Positions 42,437 to 52,539 of a stretch of DNA of 64,000 bases are shown piece by piece. The stretch is taken from positions 1-64,000 of the forward strand of contig NZ_JASZYQ010000001.1 in assembly GCF_030316885.1 (NCBI RefSeq), given 5' to 3'. A program made the position numbers and the translations under genes. This DNA is from Variovorax jilinensis (GTDB taxonomy: Bacteria > Pseudomonadota > Gammaproteobacteria > Burkholderiales > Burkholderiaceae_C). Within the stretch, counting starts at the first letter, position 1; every line of letters begins with the position of its first letter. The notes beneath the pieces are model-generated. The model was not told the origin of the DNA. It saw only the letters and a list, made by a program, of their open reading frames with translations, and did not search any database.

Positions 42437-42456
<20 letters not shown>

Positions 42457-43462
42457 GCTCGCCGACACGCCAGAGGCCGCCGCCCACCGCGGCGAGGCCA
42501 AGGCCGGCTGGGCCGAACGCCTGCACGGCTTCGGTCCGGTGATCGGCCTCGTGCTGCTGTGCATCGCCGGCACCCTGCTGAACGGCGATTTCGCCACGCT
42601 CGACAACGCGATGAACGTGCTCACGCGCACCGCCTTCATCGGCATCATCGCGGTCGGCATGTGCTTCGTCATCATCTCGGGCGGCATCGACCTCTCGGTC
42701 GGCTCGATGGCGGCGCTGATCGCCGGCTGCGTGATCATGTTCATCAACGCAATGGGGCCGGCGCTGGGCTCGCCGCTGCTGGCCGTGGTGCTGGGCGCGC
42801 TGCTCGCCGTGCTGCTCGGCGCCAGCTTCGGCCTGGCGCACGGCCTCCTGATCACCAAGGGCCGCATCGAGCCCTTCATCGTGACGCTCGGCACGCTCGG
42901 CATCTTCCGCGCCTACCTGACCTACTTCGCCGACGGTGGCGCGCTCACGCTCGACAACGAACTGTCGGACCTCTACGCGCCGGTGTACTACGCGAGCCTG
43001 CTGGGCATTCCGGTGCCGGTGTGGGTGTTCCTCATCGTCGCGCTGATCGGCGGCCTGATCCTCAACCGCACCGCCTACGGCCGCTACGTGCAGGCCATCG
43101 GCTCGAACGAGCAGGTGGCGCGCTATGCCGCGGTCGGCGTCGACAACGTGAAGATCCTGACCTACGTGCTGCTCGGCGTCTGCGTCGGCATCGCGACGCT
43201 GCTCTACGTGCCGCGGCTCGGCTCGGCCTCGCCGACCACCGGCCTGCTCTGGGAGCTGGAGGCAATCGCCGCGGTGATCGTCGGCGGCACCGCGCTCAAG
43301 GGCGGCGCCGGCAGCATCACGGGCACCGTGATCGGCGCCATCCTGCTCTCGGTCATCAGCAACATCCTCAACCTCACGAGCATCATCAGCGTGTACCTGA
43401 ATGCCGCGGTGCAGGGCTTCGTGATCATCGTCGTCGCCTTTCTGCAGCGCGGCCGACGCTAG
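42437..43462 (+). CDS. Sugar ABC transporter permease, RbsC type
   Basis: 341 residues with about eight to ten membrane helices after a 30-residue hydrophilic start. [20 protein letters not shown] and [20 protein letters not shown] (the coupling region) are characteristic of CUT2 permeases. It forms a homodimeric channel, so a single permease gene is enough. Confidence 0.93.
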
Positions 43463-43508
43463 TTCTTTCCCCGTCCGTTCCACCCATCCACAACAGGAGA
43501 CAAGCAGC

Positions 43509-44471
43509 ATGACTTCCATCACCCGACGCCTGGCGCTGAGCGCCGTCGCTGCCGCGAGCCTCGCGGCCCTCCCGGCCCTGGCCGCCGAGCCCGTGAATCT
43601 CGGCGTGTCGATCCCGGCCGCCACGCACAGCTTCATGGGCGGCATCAACTACTGGGCCAACCAGGCCAAGAAGGATCTCGAGAAGGAGCACAAGAACCTC
43701 AAGATCACGATCAAGACCGCAGCCAACGCGCCGGAGCAGGCCAACCAGCTGCAGGACCTGTCGACCGTGAGCAAGATCAACGCGCTCGTGATCTTCCCGT
43801 TCGAGTCGGCCGCGCTCACCAAGCCGGTGGCGCAGGTCAAGGCCAAGGGCACCTACGTGACCGTGGTCGACCGCGGCCTCACCGACACCAGTGCGCAGGA
43901 CGCCTACGTGGCCGGCGACAACACGGCCTTCGGCAAGATCCCGGCCGAATACATCGCCAAGAAGCTCAATGGCAAGGGCAACGTGGTGGCACTGCGCGGC
44001 ATCGCGACCACGCTCGACAACGAGCGCATGGACGCCTTCAACAGCGTGCTCAAGAACTACCCCGACATCAAGCTGCTGGATGCCAAGTACGCCAACTGGA
44101 ACCGCGACGACGCCTTCAAGGTCACGCAGGACTACCTCACGCGCTTCAAGAAGATCGACGCCATCTGGGCCGCCGACGACGACATGGCGGTGGGCGTGCT
44201 GAAGGCCATCGAGCAGGCCAAGCGCGACGACATCCTCGTGGTGTTCGGCGGTGCCGGCGCCAAGGGCATGGTCAAGACCATCATGGACGGCAAGGACCCG
44301 CGCATCCAGGCCGACGTGAGCTATTCGCCCAAGTTCATCTACGACGCGATCAAGCTCACGGCCGAGGCGCGCCTGAAGGGCGAGAAGCTGCCCGCGACCA
44401 CGATCATTCCTTCGGTGCTGATCACCAAGGACAACGCGAAGTCGTTCTACCACCCCGATTCGCCGTTCTAA
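43509..44471 (+). CDS. Sugar ABC transporter substrate-binding protein
   Basis: 320 residues with a signal peptide (RRLALSAVAAASLAALPALA). The mature protein is a type I periplasmic binding fold (VNLGVSIPAATHSFMGGINY; LVIFPFESAALTKPVAQVK; TVVDRGLTD; AIWAADDDMAVGVLKAI), as in RbsB-like proteins. Ligand not identifiable, though it is probably a monosaccharide or cyclitol. Last ABC component of the operon. Confidence 0.93.
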   Translation: MTSITRRLALSAVAAASLAALPALAAEPVNLGVSIPAATHSFMGGINYWANQAKKDLEKEHKNLKITIKTAANAPEQANQLQDLSTVSKINALVIFPFESAALTKPVAQVKAKGTYVTVVDRGLTDTSAQDAYVAGDNTAFGKIPAEYIAKKLNGKGNVVALRGIATTLDNERMDAFNSVLKNYPDIKLLDAKYANWNRDDAFKVTQDYLTRFKKIDAIWAADDDMAVGVLKAIEQAKRDDILVVFGGAGAKGMVKTIMDGKDPRIQADVSYSPKFIYDAIKLTAEARLKGEKLPATTIIPSVLITKDNAKSFYHPDSPF

Positions 44472-44474
44472 GCT

Positions 44475-44558
44475 CGCCCCCAGGTTGGCTCACTTCGTGT
44501 AGCCGCCCACCCCCTGCCGGGGGCAACACCTGCGGCCCGGCGAAGCCGGTTCCGCGGT
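44475..44558 (-). repeat. Dispersed intergenic repeat, copy in minus orientation
   Basis: About 84 bases right after the binding-protein stop. Its reverse complement matches 59066-59150 almost base for base (about five differences), including caccgcggaaccggc, ggtgttgcccccggca and ctacacgaagtgagccaacc. Inside are short GC-rich inverted repeats such as ccggcttcgccggg. It lies between genes and is not coding. Confidence 0.85.
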
Positions 44559-44572
44559 GGCTCACGAAGGGC

Positions 44573-44651
44573 GCGCGCTTCGCGGCGCTCGAAAAAAAGA
44601 AGGGCGCGGTTTGCCGCGCTCGAAACGGCGTGCGCTTTGCGGCGCTTGGAA
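44573..44651 (+). repeat. Three imperfect 22-bp tandem repeats before the oxidoreductase gene
   Basis: Units at 44573-44594, 44604-44625 and 44630-44651 share the form GCGCgcttcGCGGCGCTCGaaa, each nearly self-complementary (gcgc...gcgc). The spacing between starts is 31 then 26 bases. The last unit ends 4 bases before the ATG at 44656, so it could affect translation or transcript stability. The frame through it is open, but the codons have no family similarity. Confidence 0.6.
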
Positions 44652-44655
44652 TCTC

Positions 44656-45822
44656 ATGACGCACGACACTCTTTCTCGCAAGTTGCGCTACGCCATGGTC
44701 GGCGGCGGGCGCGATGCCTTCATCGGCGCGGTGCACCGCAAGGCGATCGCGCTCGACGGGCAGATCGAGCTGGTGGCCGGCGCGCTGTCCTCGAGCGCCG
44801 AGAAGGCGCGGGCCTCGGGTCGCGACCTGTTCCTGGCCGACGATCGCAACCACGGCGACTGGCGCGCGCTGCTCGACGACGAGCTCGGGCGCCCGGCCGG
44901 CGAGCGCATCGACTTCGTCTCGATCGTGACGCCCAACCATGTGCATTTCCCGGTGGCGCAGGCCTTCGTCGAGGCCGGCTTCCATGTCGTCTGCGACAAG
45001 CCGCTGGTCCACTCGCGCGAACAGGCCGATGCGCTGGTCGCGGCCGTGGCGCAGCGCGGCACGGTGTTCGGCGTGACCTACAACTACACCGGCTACCCCA
45101 TGGTGCGGCAGGCGCGCGAGATGGTGCGCACGGGCCAGCTCGGCACCATTCGCAAGGTGGTGGTCGAATACAACCAGGGCTGGCTCGCGACGCGCCTCGA
45201 AGGCGAGGGCAACAAGCAGGCGGCCTGGCGCAGCGATCCCGCGCGCAGCGGTGCGGCCGGCGCGATCGGCGACATCGGCTCGCATGCCGAGAACCTGGTC
45301 GCCACGGTCACGGGCCTGGAGATCGAGCATCTCTGCGCCGACCTCAGTTCGCTGGTGCCCGACCGGCCGCTGGACGACGACGGCAGCCTGCTGCTGCGCT
45401 TTCGCGGCGGTGCGCGCGGCGTGCTGGTGGCATCCCAGGTCAATACCGGGCTTGAGAACGACCTGCGCCTGCGCGTGTCGGGCACGCTCGGCACGCTCGA
45501 GTGGCGGCAGGAATCGCCGAGCGAACTCGTGCACCTGCCGCACGATGGCCCGAAGCGCACCCTGACGCGCGGCTCGCCGTGGCTTTGCGAATCCGCACAG
45601 CGCGCGAGCCGCCTGCCGAGCGGGCATCCCGAAGGCTTCATCGAGGCCTTCGCTAACGTCTATGGCGGGGTTGCGGCCGACATTCGCGCGCGCCTGGAAG
45701 GCCGCGCCGCCGATGCGCTGGCAGCCGACTATCCGCGCGTGGAGGACGGCGCGCGCGGCGTGCGCTTCATTGAGCGCACCGTGGCCTCGGCCGCCAGCGA
45801 CGTGAAATGGACCGCCTGGTAA
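44656..45822 (+). CDS. Gfo/Idh/MocA-family oxidoreductase
   Basis: 388 residues from ATG 44656; an upstream in-frame GTG at 44557 would include the repeats and is rejected. The Rossmann N-terminus is [20 protein letters not shown], with the family motif [18 protein letters not shown] holding the catalytic lysine, and [11 protein letters not shown] in the substrate domain. It oxidises a sugar, cyclitol or related polyol with NAD(P). Same direction as the ABC operon, so probably acts on the imported compound. Confidence 0.9.
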   Translation: MTHDTLSRKLRYAMVGGGRDAFIGAVHRKAIALDGQIELVAGALSSSAEKARASGRDLFLADDRNHGDWRALLDDELGRPAGERIDFVSIVTPNHVHFPVAQAFVEAGFHVVCDKPLVHSREQADALVAAVAQRGTVFGVTYNYTGYPMVRQAREMVRTGQLGTIRKVVVEYNQGWLATRLEGEGNKQAAWRSDPARSGAAGAIGDIGSHAENLVATVTGLEIEHLCADLSSLVPDRPLDDDGSLLLRFRGGARGVLVASQVNTGLENDLRLRVSGTLGTLEWRQESPSELVHLPHDGPKRTLTRGSPWLCESAQRASRLPSGHPEGFIEAFANVYGGVAADIRARLEGRAADALAADYPRVEDGARGVRFIERTVASAASDVKWTAW

Positions 45823-45941
45823 GGTCGACGCACCGGGCAGGGCGCCCGGCCGGCCCGCGCCGAACGTAGGCGCCGACCCACAGCGGCTCGCGCCCGCTTC
45901 ACGGCGCGCTCCCAGGCCCCTCGCCCTACCATGGCGGCTGC

Positions 45942-47054
45942 ATGCTGGATGCGCCGCACTCCCCGCCGGAACCTTCGAGCGCCCCGGGCGCCGCGGGCGA
46001 TCTCGTGGTCGCGCGGCCCGAGGGCCTCTACTGCCCGCCCGGCGACTTCTACATCGACCCCTGGCGGCCGGTGGAGCGCGCGGTCATCACGCACGGGCAT
46101 TCGGACCATGCGCGCATCGGCCACGCCCACTACCTCGCCCACGTCGACAGCGCGGGCACGCTGCGCAGCCGGCTCGGCGCCGACATCGCGCTGCAGACGC
46201 TGGGCTACGGCGAGGCCATCGTGCACAACGGCGTGCAGGTCTCGCTGCATCCGGCCGGCCACGTGCTCGGGTCGGCCCAGGTGCGGCTCGCGCACGGTGG
46301 CCGTGTCTGGGTCGCCTCGGGCGATTACAAGACCGAACCCGACGGCACCTGCACGCCCTTCGAGCCGGTGCCCTGCGACACCTTCATCACCGAGTCGACC
46401 TTCGGCCTGCCGATCTACCGCTGGCCCACGCAGGCCGCGCTGTTCGCGGAGATCGACGGCTGGTGGCGCGCCAATGCCGATCAGGGCCGCGCCTCGGTGC
46501 TGTTCTGCTATGCCTTCGGCAAGGCGCAGCGCATCCTGCACGGCGTCGATGCATCGATCGGGCCCATCGTCGTGCACGGCGCGGTGGAACCGCTGAACGC
46601 CGTCTACCGCGCGGCCGGCGTGGCATTGCCGCCGACCCTGCGCGTGACCGATGCGGGTGTCGATGCCGCGCTGCTCCGGCGCGCACTGGTGCTGGCGCCG
46701 CCGTCGGCACAGGGCACGCCCTGGATGCGCCGCTTCGGCAACTATTCGGATGCCTTCGCGAGCGGCTGGATGCAGCTGCGCGGCACGCGGCGCCGGCGCG
46801 GCGTCGACCGCGGCTTCGTGATGTCCGACCACGCCGACTGGCCGGGCCTGCAGCAGGCCATCGCGGGAACCGGTGCCGAGCGCGTCTTCGTCACGCACGG
46901 AAGCGTCGCGGTGCTGGTGCGCTGGCTGACCGAGAACGGCCTCGAGGCCCAGGGCTTCAAGACCGAATACGGCGACGAGGACCAGGAAGCGGCCCCGACG
47001 GCCGCGGTCGCGACGCCAGCCGACCACCGCGAGAACGCGGAGCCTTCCGCATGA
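45942..47054 (+). CDS. Ligase-associated MBL-fold DNA exonuclease
   Basis: 370 residues. The metallo-beta-lactamase core has [13 protein letters not shown] (HxHxDH), [13 protein letters not shown] and [12 protein letters not shown], then a beta-CASP-like part with [12 protein letters not shown] and [15 protein letters not shown]. This is the Exo member of the Lhr-Core repair cluster; characterised homologues are manganese-dependent DNA nucleases. Its stop overlaps the ligase start (ATGA). Confidence 0.92.
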   Translation: MLDAPHSPPEPSSAPGAAGDLVVARPEGLYCPPGDFYIDPWRPVERAVITHGHSDHARIGHAHYLAHVDSAGTLRSRLGADIALQTLGYGEAIVHNGVQVSLHPAGHVLGSAQVRLAHGGRVWVASGDYKTEPDGTCTPFEPVPCDTFITESTFGLPIYRWPTQAALFAEIDGWWRANADQGRASVLFCYAFGKAQRILHGVDASIGPIVVHGAVEPLNAVYRAAGVALPPTLRVTDAGVDAALLRRALVLAPPSAQGTPWMRRFGNYSDAFASGWMQLRGTRRRRGVDRGFVMSDHADWPGLQQAIAGTGAERVFVTHGSVAVLVRWLTENGLEAQGFKTEYGDEDQEAAPTAAVATPADHRENAEPSA

Positions 47055-48700
47055 AGGCCTTCGCGGCGCTCTACCGCGAGCTGGACGCCACCACCTCGAG
47101 CCTGGCGAAGCAGGCCGCGCTGCAGCGCTACCTGCAGCACGCCGCACCTGCGGACGCGGCCTGGGCCGTGTACTTCCTGGCTGGCGGCAAGCCGCGCCAA
47201 CTGGTCCCCGCCAAGCTGCTGCGGCTGTTGGCGCAGGAGGCCGCAGGCCTGCCCGAGTGGCTCTTCGACGAAAGCTACGAAGCGGTCGGCGACCTGGCCG
47301 AGACCATCGCGCTGCTGCTGCCGGCATCGACCGAGACGCACGACATGGGCCTCGCCGAATGGATCGAGCAGCACCTGCTGCCGCTGCGCAAGACGCCGCC
47401 GGAGGCCCTGCCCGATGCACTGCGGGCGCAGTGGCGCCGGCTCGCGCCCGACGAGCGGCTGGTGTACTTCAAGCTCATCACCGGTGCCTTCCGTGTCGGC
47501 GTCTCGCGGCTGCAGGTCACGCAGGCGCTGGCCGTGGTCGGCGCGCTCGACCCCAAGCGCGTGGCGCAGCGGCTCATGGGCTACACCCACATCAGCGGGC
47601 AGCCGACGCCGGCGGACTACGCGGCCCTGATCGCGCCCGAGAGCAGCGGCGAGCGCAACCAGAAGACCGACGGACAGCCCTATCCCTTCTTCCTCGCGCA
47701 TCCGTTCAGCCTGCCGCTCGCGCAGTTCGATGCCGCGCTTGGCGCGCCCGCGCAGTGGATCGTCGAATGGAAGTGGGACGGCATCCGCGCCCAGCTGGTC
47801 AAGCGCGCGGGCCAGGTGTGGCTGTGGTCGCGCGGCGAGGAACTCGTGACCGACCGCTTTCCCGAACTGGCTGCGATGGGAGAGGCACTGCCCGACGGCA
47901 CGGTGCTCGACGGCGAGATCGTCGTCTGGCGCGAGGACCGCGTGCAGCCTTTCGCCGAACTGCAGCGGCGCATCGGCCGCAAGACCTTGGGCGCGAAGCT
48001 GCTGAAGGACATTCCGGTGGTGCTGCTGGCCTACGACCTGCTCGAATGGCAGGGCGCCGATCTGCGCGCGATGCCGCAGCGCGAGCGGCGTGCGCTGCTC
48101 GACGCGCTGCTCGCCGATGTGCGGCATCCCGCGCTGATCGCGAGTCCGATGCTGACGGGCGAGAGCTGGGCCGATCTTGCGCGCCAGCGCGAGGCCGCGC
48201 GTGCGATGGGCGTCGAAGGGATGATGCTCAAGCAGCGCGAGGCGCACTACGGCGTCGGCCGCACCAAGGACGTGGGCACCTGGTGGAAGTGGAAGATCGA
48301 TCCGCTCTCGGTCGACGCGGTGCTGGTCTATGCCCAGCGCGGCCACGGCCGCCGCGCGAGCCTCTACAGCGACTACACCTTCGCGGTCTGGGACGGCCCG
48401 GCCGAGTCCTCGGAGCGCAAGCTGGTGCCGTTCGCGAAGGCCTACTCGGGCCTCACGGATGCCGAGATGGCGCGTGTCGACGCAGTCATCCGCAAGACCA
48501 CGATCGAGAGCTTCGGCCCGGTGCGCAGCGTCAAGCCGACGCTGGTCTTCGAGCTCGGCTTCGAGGGCATCGCGCGCAGTGCGCGGCACAAGAGCGGCAT
48601 TGCGGTGCGTTTTCCGCGCATGCTGCGCTGGCGCGAGGACAAGCCGGTGGCCGAGGCCGACAGCCTGCAGACGCTGGCCGCGCTGCTGCCCGCGGGATGA
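47051..48700 (+). CDS. ATP-dependent DNA ligase of the Lhr cluster
   Basis: 549 residues from ATG 47051; the longer upstream frame lies over the exonuclease gene. An N-terminal helical domain (about 1-190) precedes the nucleotidyltransferase core, with the adenylated lysine in [36 protein letters not shown] and [12 protein letters not shown], then an OB domain. It seals nicks with ATP, distinct from the housekeeping NAD-dependent LigA. Coupled to its neighbours at both ends. Confidence 0.95.
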   Translation: MKAFAALYRELDATTSSLAKQAALQRYLQHAAPADAAWAVYFLAGGKPRQLVPAKLLRLLAQEAAGLPEWLFDESYEAVGDLAETIALLLPASTETHDMGLAEWIEQHLLPLRKTPPEALPDALRAQWRRLAPDERLVYFKLITGAFRVGVSRLQVTQALAVVGALDPKRVAQRLMGYTHISGQPTPADYAALIAPESSGERNQKTDGQPYPFFLAHPFSLPLAQFDAALGAPAQWIVEWKWDGIRAQLVKRAGQVWLWSRGEELVTDRFPELAAMGEALPDGTVLDGEIVVWREDRVQPFAELQRRIGRKTLGAKLLKDIPVVLLAYDLLEWQGADLRAMPQRERRALLDALLADVRHPALIASPMLTGESWADLARQREAARAMGVEGMMLKQREAHYGVGRTKDVGTWWKWKIDPLSVDAVLVYAQRGHGRRASLYSDYTFAVWDGPAESSERKLVPFAKAYSGLTDAEMARVDAVIRKTTIESFGPVRSVKPTLVFELGFEGIARSARHKSGIAVRFPRMLRWREDKPVAEADSLQTLAALLPAG

Positions 48701-51237
48701 CGACGATCCGGCAGGCACTCGACGGCTGGTTCGCGGCCCGCGGCTGGAAGCCCTTCGCCTTCCAGCGCCAGGTATGGAAGGCAATGGCAGAGGGCCGCTC
48801 CGGGTTGCTTCATGCCACCACCGGCGCCGGCAAGACCTACGCGGTCTGGCTCGGGGCGCTGCGCGCCTTCGGCGAGCCGCCGCGCAAGGTACGAAGCGCC
48901 GCGAGCCGGCGCGCCGGACTGCCGCCGCCGCTCACGGTGCTGTGGCTCACGCCGATGCGCGCGCTCGCGGCCGACACGCTGCGTGCGCTGCAGCAGGCGA
49001 TCGATGCCGTGGGTGCCGAGATGCATCCGTGGAGCGCGGGCGCACGCAGCGGCGACACCGGCTCGGCCGAACGCAGCGCGCAGAACCAGCGACTGCCGAC
49101 CGTGCTCGTGACCACGCCCGAGAGCCTCTCGCTGCTGCTGGCGCGCGCCGACGCGGCCGAGGTGCTGGGCCACCTGCGGCTGGTGGTGGTCGACGAATGG
49201 CACGAGATGCTCGGCAACAAGCGCGGCGTGCAGGTGCAGCTCGCGCTGGCGCGGCTGCGGCGCTGGAACGAGACGCTCTGTGTCTGGGGCATGTCGGCCA
49301 CGCTCGGCAACCTGCAGCAGGCCATGCACACGCTGCTGGGGCCGGGTGCCGACGGCCTGCTGGTGCAGGGCCAGGTGCCGAAGAAGCTTTGGGTCGACTC
49401 GCTGCTGCCGGGCCGGGACGAACGCTTTCCGTGGGGCGGCCACCTGGGGCTCACGATGCTGGCGCGCGTGATCGAACAGGTCGAGGCCAGCAGCACCACG
49501 CTGGTCTTCACGAACACGCGGTCGCAATCCGAGATCTGGTATCAGGCCATGCTCGAGGCGCGACCCGACTGGGCCGGACGCATCGCGCTGCACCACGGCT
49601 CGCTGGACCGCGCGGTGCGCGAGTGGGTCGAGGCGGGCCTCAAGAACGGCGAGCTCAAGGCCGTGGTCTGCACCTCGAGCCTGGACCTCGGCGTCGACTT
49701 CCTGCCGGTCGAGCGCGTGCTGCAGATCGGCTCGCCCAAGGGCGTGGCGCGGCTGCTGCAGCGTGCCGGCCGCTCGGGCCATGCGCCGGGCCGGCCGTCA
49801 CGCATCACGCTGGTGCCGACCCATAGCATCGAGATGGTGGAGGGCGCGGCCGCGCGCGCCGCGATCGCGGCCGGCCACATCGAGGAGCGCAGCACGCCCG
49901 CGCAGCCGCTGGACGTGCTGGTGCAGCACATCGTGACGGTGGCGCTCGGCGGCGGCTTCGTGGCCGATGCGCTCTACGACGAGGTGCGCGACACCGCAGC
50001 CTACGCCGGGCTTTCGCGCGAGAGCTGGCAGTGGTGCCTGGACTTCGTCTCGCAGGGCGGCGCCTCGCTCGCCGCCTATCCCGACTACCGGCGCGCGCTG
50101 CCCGACGCCGAGGGCGTCTGGCGCGTGCCCGATGCGCGGCTGGCGCGCCGCCATCGCATGAACATCGGCACCATCGTGAGCGATGCCAGCATCACGGTGC
50201 AGTACCTGGGTGGCGCCAGGATCGGCAGCATCGAGGAAGGTTTCGTGGCGCGCATGAAGCCCGGCGATGCCTTCCTGTTCGGCGGCCGCCTGCTCGAGCT
50301 GGTGCGCATCCACGACATGACGGCCTGGGTGCGGCGCGCCAGCGGCAAGCGTGCCGCCGTGCCGCGCTGGAATGGCGGGCGCATGCCGCTGTCGAGCACG
50401 CTGGCCGACGCCGTGGTGCAGCAGCTCGCGCTGGCCGACCAGGGCCGCTACGAGACGCCCGAGCTGCAATGCGTGCGGCCGTTGCTCGAGATCCAGCAAC
50501 GCTGGTCGGCACTGCCGACGCCCGACACGCTGCTGGCCGAGCTGCTGAAGACGCGCGAGGGCTGGCACCTGTTCCTCTATCCCTTCGCGGGCCGGCATGT
50601 TCACCTGGGTCTCGCGAACCTGATCGCCTGGCGCGTGGCGCGGCACGAACCCCGCACCTTTTCGATCGCGGTCAACGACTACGGCTTCGAGCTGCTGTCA
50701 GCCACCGAGATCGACTGGCCCACGCTGCTGCCGCAGGTGCTGGTGGCGGGGCACGACGCCCAGGCGCAGGACGCAATGGCGCACGACGACGAACGCGCCG
50801 CGTTGCTGCACGAGGTGCTTGAATCGCTCAATGCGACCGAGCTCGCGCGTCGGCGCTTTCGCGAGATTGCGCGCGTCTCGGGCCTGATCTTCCAGGGCTA
50901 TCCGGGCGAGAAGCGCAGCAACAAGCAGCTGCAGGCCTCGTCCTCGCTGTTCTACGAGGTGTTCCGCAAATACGACCCTGCCAACCGCCTGCTGCTGCAG
51001 GCCGAGGAGGAGCTGCTCGCACAGGAGCTCGAGATCGGCCGCTTGCGCGACAGCCTCGCGCGCATGCGCGCGCAGCGGCTCGTGCTTCGCACGCTGGAGC
51101 GGCCCACGCCCTTCGCCTTTCCGTTGATGGTCGAGCGCTTCCGCGAGAAGCTCTCGAACGAGAAGGTGGCCGACCGCATCGCGCGCATGGTGCAGCAGTT
51201 CGAGAGCGCCGCCGGTGCGCCCGGGAGCGACGCATGA
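48697..51237 (+). CDS. Lhr-like DEAD/DEAH-box DNA helicase
   Basis: 846 residues from ATG 48697. RecA-1 has Walker [37 protein letters not shown], the DEWHEM box and GMSATLGN; RecA-2 has [15 protein letters not shown] and [14 protein letters not shown]. The C-terminal 400 residues are the winged-helix and Lhr-specific domains, ending [20 protein letters not shown]. Bacterial Lhr-Core is a 3'-5' translocase with preference for RNA:DNA hybrids in studied homologues. Overlaps both neighbours by ATGA. Confidence 0.95.
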   Translation: MTTIRQALDGWFAARGWKPFAFQRQVWKAMAEGRSGLLHATTGAGKTYAVWLGALRAFGEPPRKVRSAASRRAGLPPPLTVLWLTPMRALAADTLRALQQAIDAVGAEMHPWSAGARSGDTGSAERSAQNQRLPTVLVTTPESLSLLLARADAAEVLGHLRLVVVDEWHEMLGNKRGVQVQLALARLRRWNETLCVWGMSATLGNLQQAMHTLLGPGADGLLVQGQVPKKLWVDSLLPGRDERFPWGGHLGLTMLARVIEQVEASSTTLVFTNTRSQSEIWYQAMLEARPDWAGRIALHHGSLDRAVREWVEAGLKNGELKAVVCTSSLDLGVDFLPVERVLQIGSPKGVARLLQRAGRSGHAPGRPSRITLVPTHSIEMVEGAAARAAIAAGHIEERSTPAQPLDVLVQHIVTVALGGGFVADALYDEVRDTAAYAGLSRESWQWCLDFVSQGGASLAAYPDYRRALPDAEGVWRVPDARLARRHRMNIGTIVSDASITVQYLGGARIGSIEEGFVARMKPGDAFLFGGRLLELVRIHDMTAWVRRASGKRAAVPRWNGGRMPLSSTLADAVVQQLALADQGRYETPELQCVRPLLEIQQRWSALPTPDTLLAELLKTREGWHLFLYPFAGRHVHLGLANLIAWRVARHEPRTFSIAVNDYGFELLSATEIDWPTLLPQVLVAGHDAQAQDAMAHDDERAALLHEVLESLNATELARRRFREIARVSGLIFQGYPGEKRSNKQLQASSSLFYEVFRKYDPANRLLLQAEEELLAQELEIGRLRDSLARMRAQRLVLRTLERPTPFAFPLMVERFREKLSNEKVADRIARMVQQFESAAGAPGSDA

Positions 51238-51932
51238 TCGACGACCCCCTGCCGCGCGTGCCTGCGGTGCCGGCTGCCTGCCGCATCGAACTGGCCGGCC
51301 AGGTGCTCGAACTGCTGCCCGAGCGCGCGCTGTGGTGGCCAGGGGCAGGCACGCTGTTCGTGGCCGACCTGCACCTCGGCAAGGCCGCGGCCTTTCGCGC
51401 GTTGGGCCAGCCGGTCCCGGGCGGCACCACGCAAGAGAACCTCGCCCGCCTCGATGGTCTGATCGCGCGCCACGTGCCGCGCGAACTGGTCTTCCTCGGC
51501 GACTTCCTGCATGCGGCGCACGGCCGCGGCGCGCGCCTGCTCGCCGCGGTCGAGGCCTGGCGCGAGCGCCATGCCGCACTGGCCTGCACGCTGGTGCGCG
51601 GCAACCACGACCATCGCGCCGGCGATCCGCCGGCCGCGCTGCGCATCGCGGTGGTCGACGAGCCGCATCTGATGGGCCCCTTCGCAGCCTGCCACCATCC
51701 GCAGCACCATCCGACGCATGCCGTGCTCGCGGGCCACGTGCACCCGACCTGCAGGCTCTACGGGCGCGGCCGCGACAGCCTGCGGCTGCCTTGTTTCGTG
51801 CACGAAGGCGCCCAGCTCATCCTGCCGGCCTTCGGCGAATTCACGGGTGGCTGGCAGGTCGAGCCGGCGCCCGGCCGCCGCTTCTACGGGGTCGGCGGCG
51901 ATGCCGTCTGGCCTCTGCCGCCTGTCGCATGA
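51234..51932 (+). CDS. pdeM: Ligase-associated metallophosphoesterase (PdeM-type)
   Basis: 232 residues. The calcineurin-type metal motifs are all present: [13 protein letters not shown] (DxH), [13 protein letters not shown] (GD), VRGNHDH and LAGHVHP. Members act as DNA end-processing or damage-response nucleases within the Lhr-Core cluster; the gene is known as pdeM. Last of the four tightly coupled repair genes. Confidence 0.93.
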   Translation: MIDDPLPRVPAVPAACRIELAGQVLELLPERALWWPGAGTLFVADLHLGKAAAFRALGQPVPGGTTQENLARLDGLIARHVPRELVFLGDFLHAAHGRGARLLAAVEAWRERHAALACTLVRGNHDHRAGDPPAALRIAVVDEPHLMGPFAACHHPQHHPTHAVLAGHVHPTCRLYGRGRDSLRLPCFVHEGAQLILPAFGEFTGGWQVEPAPGRRFYGVGGDAVWPLPPVA

Positions 51933-51960
51933 ATCGCTGCGACTGCGGTGAGAATCAGGC

Positions 51961-52539
51961 ATGGACGATCTCGAACACCCGACCCCGGACGCCGACCTGC
52001 GCGCCCATGCGATCGAACTGCTGGTGCGCGCGGCCTCGCTCGACGGACTCGGCGCCGACGAGGCGCGGCGCGTGGTCGACGCGATGCGCCCGCTGCACCT
52101 GCTGCCCGACACCCTGCTGTTCGAGGAGGGCGACGCGGTCGACAACGACTACCTGGCGCTGGTGCTCGACGGGCAGGTGCGCGTGGTCACGAGCGCGAGC
52201 GAATCGGGCAACGACGAGGTCGTGATGTCGATCGTCGGCCCGGGCGGCCTGATCGGCGAGATGGGCGTGATCGATGGCGGCGCGCGTTCGGCGAGCTGCA
52301 CCACGCTGACCGAGGTCAAGCTCGGCGTGCTGTCGCGCGCTGCGCTGCTCGAACTGGTGGCAGCCCATCCGGCGGCGGCTGCGCGGCTGCTGCTGGCGCT
52401 GTCGGCCGGGCTCGCCCGGCGGCTGCGCGAAGGCAACCGGCGCCTGCGCACGATGTCGCAGCTCACGCGCGCGCTTCAGCTCGAGCTCGATGCATCGCAT
52501 GCGGTCAACCGCCGGTTGCTGGACGCCGGCAAGAAATGA
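51961..52539 (+). CDS. Cyclic nucleotide-binding domain protein without HTH
   Basis: 192 residues. A cNMP-binding (Crp-like) beta-roll at about 30-130 is visible: LFEEGDAVDNDYLALVLDGQ and GPGGLIGEMGVIDGGARSAS, the GEMxxxxxxxRSA phosphate-binding cassette. The C-terminal part is helical (LARRLREGNRRLRTMSQLTR) with no DNA-binding helix-turn-helix, so it is probably a sensory or partner protein and not a transcription factor. It lies 28 bases after pdeM; its stop overlaps the peptidase start region (ATGA). Confidence 0.85.
   Translation: MDDLEHPTPDADLRAHAIELLVRAASLDGLGADEARRVVDAMRPLHLLPDTLLFEEGDAVDNDYLALVLDGQVRVVTSASESGNDEVVMSIVGPGGLIGEMGVIDGGARSASCTTLTEVKLGVLSRAALLELVAAHPAAAARLLLALSAGLARRLREGNRRLRTMSQLTRALQLELDASHAVNRRLLDAGKK

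Noticed and set aside
44557..44655. Extended oxidoreductase start at GTG 44557
   Set aside because: The extra codons translate the tandem repeats and lack similarity to the family; ATG 44656 begins just before the Rossmann motif.
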